A stretch of 64,000 nucleotides of DNA from Clostridia bacterium (lineage in GTDB: Bacteria > Bacillota > Clostridia > Oscillospirales > Acutalibacteraceae), in assembly GCA_017622555.1 (NCBI GenBank), contig JAGAQV010000001.1, positions 124,001 through 188,000 of the forward strand, given 5' to 3'. Position 1 is the first letter of the stretch. Every line of letters starts with the position of its first letter. Positions 61,925-64,000 of this stretch are shown here, piece by piece. Position numbers and translations under genes: made by a program. A model generated the notes under the pieces. That model did not search any database and was not told where the DNA came from. It saw only the letters and a list, made by a program, of their open reading frames with translations.

Positions 61925-62809
61925 CTACCAAATTACTTGGTTACGTGCTTTCCATTGATTATCTTTTAAATACACTTCAATATAGGCATTATTGCCACGG
62001 CTCCAAACCCAGTATTTTTTGTTGCTACCTTCACCGGTATAAAAAACATTTTGGTTTTGCCCGAACGCTTTCCACGCACCCTTGTCGGCCAACTTTAATT
62101 TTTCGCCCTTAATATTGTTGGGCTGGTATCCGTTATCAAACGCACCATTTTCAACATCATTGTTTTTAGTGTCGGTATAAGGGTTAAACTTACTGTTAAT
62201 TTTTTTGGTGACGCCCGTAGCATAATCCGTGTAAATCGTATATCCTTCTTCGCTCGTATAATCAACCGCGATACTGTTTTGCCCTAGACTTCCTGTATAA
62301 TACGGATTCAAGTTTCCCTCAGCACTCATCAATAAACCGGTTTTACCTGTAGGAGTTTTAATAACGGCCGCCTCAGCTGCAGCTTTTGCCTGTGCGGCTT
62401 CATATTCAGCCTCTAAACCGTCATAGGTTTCATCCACACCGGCGGTGGCTGAAATACGGTTTTGCTCAATGGTGGAAAGCTTGCTGTCACGGTCAAGATT
62501 ATATGCATTTATATCCGCCTGCTTCTGACGGTTTAAATTATAGGCCGCATTTGCCGCTGAAAGCTGTACCGCTGTTTGCTGGGTTCGGTTAAGGCCCGAA
62601 TCGGTTAAACCCAAATTAGCCATACTTTCGGCAACCTTACGCTCGTTTATAAGCTTTTGCACCGCTACCGCACGCTGCTGGTCATCATAAGCGGTACCGA
62701 TTTCTTTAACACCTGCAGCGTGTGCCTTGTTAACCTGCTCGGCCTGCAGGTCATGAATATCATTAACCTTCTTTTTGGCTTCGGCCCTTTGTGTAGAATA
62801 CACCGCCAT
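61925..62809 (-). CDS. internal virion-type protein
   Basis: 294 residues. The N-terminal half (about 5-145) is a helical coiled-coil rich in Ala/Lys/Glu/Gln (NLGLTDSGLNRTQQTAVQL); the C-terminal half is a compact domain ending KYWVWSRGNNAYIEVYLKDNQW. No known family. It lies between the partial tail-hub-like gene (1-base overlap) and the giant gene, a place that suits an ejected or internal virion protein of a short-tailed phage. Confidence 0.6.
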   Translation of the reverse strand: MAVYSTQRAEAKKKVNDIHDLQAEQVNKAHAAGVKEIGTAYDDQQRAVAVQKLINERKVAESMANLGLTDSGLNRTQQTAVQLSAANAAYNLNRQKQADINAYNLDRDSKLSTIEQNRISATAGVDETYDGLEAEYEAAQAKAAAEAAVIKTPTGKTGLLMSAEGNLNPYYTGSLGQNSIAVDYTSEEGYTIYTDYATGVTKKINSKFNPYTDTKNNDVENGAFDNGYQPNNIKGEKLKLADKGAWKAFGQNQNVFYTGEGSNKKYWVWSRGNNAYIEVYLKDNQWKARNQVIW

Positions 62810-64000
62810 TATCTACTACCTCCTAACAATCGAAATTTTATTTCCATACCGTCAACCGCCACAACACCCTCGCTTGATATCTCAAGCCCGACACGAAGGA
62901 CGTTGCGAGCACACGGGAATATAGCTTTACTGTCAATATAACCGGGTGTGTAGGCTTCGGTTTGGGTACCGTTTAAATAAATATCGTGTTCCTCTTCGCT
63001 TTGGTCGGTTATTACCTTAACGGTTATGCGCTCCCCGCCGTTATTACCAAGCTGCAGGTTGATTTTATCAACGCTCTTTCGGGTACTCGCCTCCCCAAAA
63101 TCAAATAGTTTTGTACGAAGAACCGTTTGGATGGGACGTTTCTCAAGCGCAAATTCCCCGTTTTCGCTATCAAATACGTAAACATTATCAACCGTTCGGT
63201 TATCGGGCGAAAGCGCATAGCTTAAAGCAACACATTCGGCGTAACTCTCACCGTCGTTATAACGTGTAAAAAGAATATCACCATCCGATTCGCACATCGA
63301 AGCTTCAAATGGCAGTTCCCAAATATACCAAGGTATGCGGATGTTTGCATCCTCGGTCTTAGAGTAGCCTGCAATATGGGTATAACCGTAGCAGTTATAA
63401 TCCATAAGATAAAGCTTATTGCCGCACCTAAGGCAGTAATAACCGTTCCAGTCGCACGCTGTCGGCATTCCCGATATACTTCGTCTTAAATCACGCCTTA
63501 CCATTTCTGAAACGCAAAATACACTGCGCTCGTTATATTGGCTTTCATTAATCAATGTGTAAACGTCGCCGTTATCGCCAAGCCACACAAGGCGGTTACG
63601 GCAGAGCTGTATCGTTTCGGGATATGAGCACCCAACATTTGGGTTTACCTGCACCAATGGAAAATACACGCTTGACGCGACGTAATCGACCACGTTTTGA
63701 TTTATAAGGTCCTCGGCGGTAATATCGCCGTTTTGCTGATATTTGGTATAATAAATGCCGCTACCGTTTTCTTTGAATATAACAAGCATATCTGCCTGTT
63801 TACCAAAGCCGGTAACCGCACTTGAATTTTCACCCACACGGAAATAATTGTTTTCGGGAAAATATAGCGGATTATTAAGGTCAGACCATACAACAAGGTT
63901 TTTATTTGCTTCTTCGGTATTGCCACCCAAAAACAAACGTGTACCACCGGCAATACCCTCAGTACCGCCGCCGAACCATTCACATTGAGTTGCACCGAAA
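62809..64000 (-). CDS. tail-hub/stabilisation-like phage protein, 5' end missing
   Basis: The reading frame is open up to the window edge, so at least 397 residues are present and the start lies beyond 64000; the TTG at 63936 is internal. The sequence has repeated beta blades (LFLGGNTEEANKNLVVWSD, FRVGENSS, YYTKYQQNGD) and looks like a beta-propeller. The position in the late region suggests a head-tail connection or tail hub protein like P22 gp10; this is inference. Confidence 0.55.
   Translation of the reverse strand, partial: FGATQCEWFGGGTEGIAGGTRLFLGGNTEEANKNLVVWSDLNNPLYFPENNYFRVGENSSAVTGFGKQADMLVIFKENGSGIYYTKYQQNGDITAEDLINQNVVDYVASSVYFPLVQVNPNVGCSYPETIQLCRNRLVWLGDNGDVYTLINESQYNERSVFCVSEMVRRDLRRSISGMPTACDWNGYYCLRCGNKLYLMDYNCYGYTHIAGYSKTEDANIRIPWYIWELPFEASMCESDGDILFTRYNDGESYAECVALSYALSPDNRTVDNVYVFDSENGEFALEKRPIQTVLRTKLFDFGEASTRKSVDKINLQLGNNGGERITVKVITDQSEEEHDIYLNGTQTEAYTPGYIDSKAIFPCARNVLRVGLEISSEGVVAVDGMEIKFRLLGGSR

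Larger units (their letters stand above)
48302..64000. mobile_element. podovirus-like prophage, left end (continues past the window)
   Basis: Phage structural and lysis genes fill the region from the cotJC break to the edge. All late genes face the attachment end on the minus strand: virion proteins, giant polyvalent protein, tail fibres, endolysin, holin. Two genes with their own promoters (48621-49706 and 54543-55214) look like morons. No recombinase, capsid or terminase is in the window, so these must be to the right. No tape-measure protein was seen, in keeping with a short-tailed phage. The exact attL boundary is uncertain by a few bases. Confidence 0.85.

Overview
The window looks like the chromosome of a low-GC, spore-forming member of the Clostridia (Firmicutes) carrying one end of an integrated podovirus-like prophage. 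The lineage call rests on gene content and order. Sporulation genes are present (ytvI, a DUF3794-LysM gene behind a good SigE-type promoter, cotJAB). The blocks miaB-ricA-mutS-mutL-miaA, yggS-sepF-ylmH-divIVA-lspA-rluD and cdaA-cdaR have Gram-positive order, and there is a Na+-pumping oxaloacetate decarboxylase. I cannot name a species; Oscillospiraceae/Ruminococcaceae-like is a guess.

Region 1 (1-8.4 kb, minus strand): the start of mreB, comF, recD2, a small membrane protein, the c-di-AMP pair cdaR/cdaA, a cysteine desulfurase with a DUF3343 partner, and ytvI. Region 2 (8.4-12.0 kb, plus): an ACT-domain regulator, hom and lysC behind a clear SigA promoter, then a DUF4364 gene. Region 3 (12-18 kb, minus): a spore DUF3794-LysM protein, a palindromic intergenic element, and a MarR-controlled heterodimeric ABC exporter whose promoter carries an inverted repeat. 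Region 4 (18-33.4 kb, minus): a long co-directional run miaB, ricA, mutS, mutL, miaA, an HlyD-like gene, yggS, sepF, ylmH, divIVA, lspA, rluD, an HAD phosphatase and a split transketolase. It links tRNA modification, mismatch repair and cell division. Region 5 (33.4-40 kb, minus): GtrA/glycosyltransferase, an HtrA protease, mnmG, dnaC-like and dnaD. Region 6 (40-47.5 kb): a phosphodiester glycosidase, an aldo/keto reductase broken by one in-frame stop, a LytTR-DUF3021 pair, a lipoprotein and the oad operon.

Region 7 (47.7-48.3 kb) is cotJA-cotJB followed by only the first 32 codons of cotJC, ending right after the family's conserved QYGG. From there to the window edge the DNA is phage: a 13-residue peptide gene with promoter, palindrome and terminator; a membrane-protein gene between two near-identical terminators; holin and M23 endolysin; tail-fibre genes; a plus-strand membrane-protein gene preceded by a structured leader RNA and terminator; a 2228-residue polyvalent protein with a zinc-peptidase motif; and two further virion genes, the last running off the edge. 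The prophage therefore splits cotJC, a spore-coat gene. Integrase, capsid and packaging genes and the other attachment site must lie beyond position 64000 if the element is intact.

Most worth following up: the cotJC interruption (possible excision during sporulation), the structured RNA plus terminator at 54338-54543, the 13-residue peptide transcript, and the giant polyvalent protein.
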